NCBI RefSeq assembly: GCF_009208585.1
Contig: NZ_WFLN01000005.1
Location: forward strand, 517,470 to 581,469
Origin: Fluviispira multicolorata
Lineage (GTDB): Bacteria > Bdellovibrionota_B > Oligoflexia > Silvanigrellales > Silvanigrellaceae
Direction: 5' to 3'
DNA: 64,000 nucleotides
Shown here: positions 61,931-64,000 of the stretch, one piece after another
Position numbering within the stretch: the stretch's first letter is position 1
Layout: the number at the start of each line of letters is the position of its first letter
Notes under the pieces: generated by a model
The model's input: only the letters and a program-made list of their open reading frames with translations
What the model was told of the DNA's origin: nothing
Database searches by the model: none
Position numbers and translations under genes: made by a program

Positions 61931-62767
61931 ATGGTAGATAAAACTTCTTCAAAAGATCTCAAACTGCCTTCCATGCCTGACACTGTTCGTGAATGCCTTG
62001 CGCAGATGTACAGTTTAGAAGCTGATCTTAATAAAATGGCGAACCTAATACAAAAAGATCCCGGTATCACAGCAAGTGTATTAAAGCTTGCGAATTCATC
62101 TATATACGGTGTAGGAAAGTCAACAAGTGATTTAAAAGTTGGAATAACTCGCATTGGCATGACCTCTTTAATGCAAATTTTAGTTAAGTACTCTGTAGAA
62201 AATCTTTTTAAATTTGATTCTTTTGATTTTTTTAATATTAAGGCCTTTACAAAACATGGTGCGTGGGTTTCCCAAGTAGCATTTGAGCTTGGTAAGGTTG
62301 TAAAAACTGCACAGATTACTGATCTATTAGTTGCGGGACTTTTTCATGATATCGGCTTACTTGTGCGAGCTATTTCAGATAAAGTACTTATGAAAAAAAT
62401 AACAGAAACTTGTGTTTCTGAAAAAATTGATTTTAATTCAGCTGAAAAAAAATTAAAATTAGATGGCCATGAAGTTCTGGGAGCTGATCTGTTGAAGAAC
62501 TGGCAATTTCCAGATGGAGTTATTTTATTGGTAAAAAATCATCATACAGAAGAAGCTTTTAGATCGAAGAACTTAACTAGCGAACAAAATAATTGCATTA
62601 GCGTACTCTGTTTATCAGATACAATTGCACATCGCTTTGGAAATGCATATTTAAATTATTATAGAGATACCCGTGTAAATTCAGTAGATTTAGATAAACT
62701 TGGGATTAGCAATCAAGAGGTTTCATCGGCTGTAAAATTAGCAACACAACATTTGCAACATTATTAA
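61931..62767 (+). CDS. HDOD-domain signalling protein
   Basis: This 278-aa protein is a single HDOD domain, a relative of HD phosphohydrolases that often lacks metal-binding residues. 'LPSMPDTVRECLAQM', 'LIQKDPGITASVLKLANSSIYG' (about 40-61) and 'ITRIGMTSLMQILV' are the family blocks. 'LFHDIGLLVRAI' keeps an HD pair and 'KNHHTEEAF' contributes further His, so partial metal binding is possible. These proteins join bacterial signalling networks that control motility or the cell cycle. The gene is 19 bp after the HEFQH gene and 15-24 bp before the next one, so the three form an operon. Confidence 0.9.
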   Translation: MVDKTSSKDLKLPSMPDTVRECLAQMYSLEADLNKMANLIQKDPGITASVLKLANSSIYGVGKSTSDLKVGITRIGMTSLMQILVKYSVENLFKFDSFDFFNIKAFTKHGAWVSQVAFELGKVVKTAQITDLLVAGLFHDIGLLVRAISDKVLMKKITETCVSEKIDFNSAEKKLKLDGHEVLGADLLKNWQFPDGVILLVKNHHTEEAFRSKNLTSEQNNCISVLCLSDTIAHRFGNAYLNYYRDTRVNSVDLDKLGISNQEVSSAVKLATQHLQHY

Positions 62768-62782
62768 ATCTAAAAGAGTTCT

Positions 62783-63700
62783 TTGGATGCAATGAAAAAA
62801 TTAATCTTATTTTTAATTATTTTATTTTTACCATCAATATTAGCTGGGCTTGTTTTATATCGCTATTATCCATCAGATTCGAAAAATTTAATTGAAATAT
62901 TAAAAGTGAAAATAGTTAAGCAATATCCTCCCCTAGAAATGTATATACAAATTGAAAGACCTCCCATTAAAAAGCCAATTTCTATAGAAAACTCTCCTAA
63001 GAGAGTTACTTTACCAAATGTCCCCATTTTTCTGAATTCAGATATCTATGAAGCAGTGTGTGGAGAAATCCCAAGGATAAATCTTTCACAAACATTTTCT
63101 GGATGCGCTTATTGTCCTAAGTATCTTGCAAAGGTTACAAATGATAATAATTTCCGATATTTTTCTTCTGTAAGGGGCTCGTTTTTACGAAAAGGAGAAG
63201 AAGAAGCAGTCATTTTTATGAAAGGTTGTGGTCGCAGTGATGACAATGGCTCTGTTCTTATCGTGCGAAAGGGTTTTGGAGGTTGGCGCAGAGAACAGCT
63301 TTTTCAAAATATTCTATTTGACTCACCTCCTCTTGAATTTAAAGATGAAGATGGTTTTTTTATTTTTGTTGGTAAGAGAACAAAAAGTACTCAGGTTGAT
63401 GTGCACTCTGAGCTTATTTCTGTGCGCATTAATAAAAATGGCATGTCTGAAAAAATTCTTTTTTCTTCAGTTCTTGATACAGGTGAGAGATGTACTGAGA
63501 TGTTGCAAATATCTTTTGAAAATCCTTTGAAAAAAAATTCAAAACAATTTGATTCTCAGATAGAGATATTAAGTTGTAAAAAAGGGTTTTTATCGGGTTC
63601 TTATATACTTCACTTTAATTTAAATGAGAACGATTTTAAACCAAATTTTGAAACATCAAAATTAATGACACGGATTGAAAAATATGGTGAGCTGAAATGA
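62783..63700 (+). CDS. Membrane-anchored exported hypothetical protein
   Basis: This 305-aa protein has one N-terminal hydrophobic segment (about 5-27) followed by a soluble part that would be periplasmic. The latter has 'FSGCAYCPKYLAKV', 'MKGCGRSDDNGSVLIVRKGFGGW' and 'ILSCKKGFLSGSYILHF', with six Cys that could form disulfides, and a repeated strand pattern. I do not recognise a family. The TTG at 62783 or the ATG at 62792 is the start; neither has a strong ribosome-binding site. Its stop overlaps the start of the next gene (ATGA), so the two are coupled. Confidence 0.65.
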   Translation: MDAMKKLILFLIILFLPSILAGLVLYRYYPSDSKNLIEILKVKIVKQYPPLEMYIQIERPPIKKPISIENSPKRVTLPNVPIFLNSDIYEAVCGEIPRINLSQTFSGCAYCPKYLAKVTNDNNFRYFSSVRGSFLRKGEEEAVIFMKGCGRSDDNGSVLIVRKGFGGWRREQLFQNILFDSPPLEFKDEDGFFIFVGKRTKSTQVDVHSELISVRINKNGMSEKILFSSVLDTGERCTEMLQISFENPLKKNSKQFDSQIEILSCKKGFLSGSYILHFNLNENDFKPNFETSKLMTRIEKYGELK

Positions 63701-64000
63701 AAAATAAGTTGTTCATTACAGTCTTTACTATTTTGATTCATTCATCTTCTTATGCTCAGTATGCGAGCACGAATTTGTCTCCTAATATTGGTTTCACAGT
63801 CAGTGTATTAGGACCTATTTTTGGGGTATATTCTTTAGGTATTTCAACCTTTATTACATCTAATTTACAAGTTGGAATGACAGGAACTTATTATTCGACT
63901 CGGAATCTTGATCCTCAGGCAGAAGGTTGGCTTGCAGAATATAGAATGACCTATTATTTTTCTCAAATTAATAAAAATGGAATTTATTTGGCTCTTGCTG
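63697..64000 (+). CDS. Outer-membrane beta-barrel protein, cut by the window end
   Basis: This frame opens at ATG 63697 and runs to the last base without a stop (101 full codons visible). A signal peptide (about 1-20, ending 'SYAQ') is followed by strand-like segments 'NIGFTVSVLGPIFGVYSLG', 'NLQVGMTGTYYSTRN' and 'WLAEYRMTYYFSQI' of barrel type. It overlaps the previous gene's stop by 4 bp, so the anchored protein and the barrel are likely to be made together and may interact across the periplasm. The rest lies outside the window. Confidence 0.65.
   Translation, partial: MKNKLFITVFTILIHSSSYAQYASTNLSPNIGFTVSVLGPIFGVYSLGISTFITSNLQVGMTGTYYSTRNLDPQAEGWLAEYRMTYYFSQINKNGIYLALA

Noticed and set aside
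1..64000. CRISPR arrays, insertion sequences, integrases, prophage or attachment sites.
   Set aside because: No regularly spaced repeats, transposase or integrase frames, or tRNA-linked duplications were found on either strand.

Overview
This is an AT-rich (about one third GC by eye), gene-dense bacterial chromosome segment with about 53 protein genes, no rRNA, tRNA, CRISPR array, transposase or prophage that I can find. The mix suggests a Gram-negative, aerobic member of the Bdellovibrionota (Oligoflexia, possibly Silvanigrellales-like). It has many Sec-exported proteins and outer-membrane barrels, a eukaryote-type IleRS, a cyanobacterium-type S4, a CarF-like plasmenyl desaturase, Phe hydroxylase, arrays of peptide-binding proteins and secreted proteases. 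The lineage is inference from gene content, not from a marker tree. TTG and GTG starts are frequent (lepB, corA, rsgA, the PAP2, zinc-ribbon and barrel genes).

Layout. 1-5.7 kb: rdgC-like, bcp, a CarF-like desaturase, a possible UDG-fold protein, trigger factor and two small exported proteins. 5.7-12.7 kb: ileS (minus) with a structured leader, then lepB, rpsD, corA and phhA; the rpsD-corA gap folds into a compact RNA that buries the corA ribosome-binding site and ends in a U-run. 12.7-17.2 kb: an exported-protein cluster (small barrel, two paralogous subunits, PapD-like chaperone, large barrel) that I read as a divergent chaperone-usher-type surface-fibre system. 17.2-32.2 kb: housekeeping (folD-speA, mscS, PAP2, infA, mutS2, rsgA, FAD oxidoreductase, SDR, hydrolase, trhO).

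32.4-39.0 kb: four tandem OppA-like binding proteins in an ABAB pattern with no permease or ATPase. 39.0-45.5 kb: a five-gene minus-strand operon with a MoxR-like AAA+ ATPase translationally coupled to a 718-aa protein of unknown function, then an active and an inactive M16 peptidase and a 102-aa protein. 45.7-54.3 kb: a barrel, a GT1 glycosyltransferase, a protein with a tyrosine-phosphatase signature and disordered N-terminus, pgi, a betaine-aldehyde-dehydrogenase-like gene and an S41 lipoprotein protease. 54.4-64 kb: a zinc-ribbon coiled-coil protein, serA, a split ABCC/MRP-like transporter pair, an HEFQH metallopeptidase-like protein, an HDOD protein, an anchored exported protein and a barrel cut by the window edge.

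The best candidates for undescribed biology are the chaperone-usher-like cluster (12669-17234), the AAA+/718-aa/M16 operon (39034-45509), the RNA structure before corA (10565-10647) and the ABAB binding-protein array (32430-38982).
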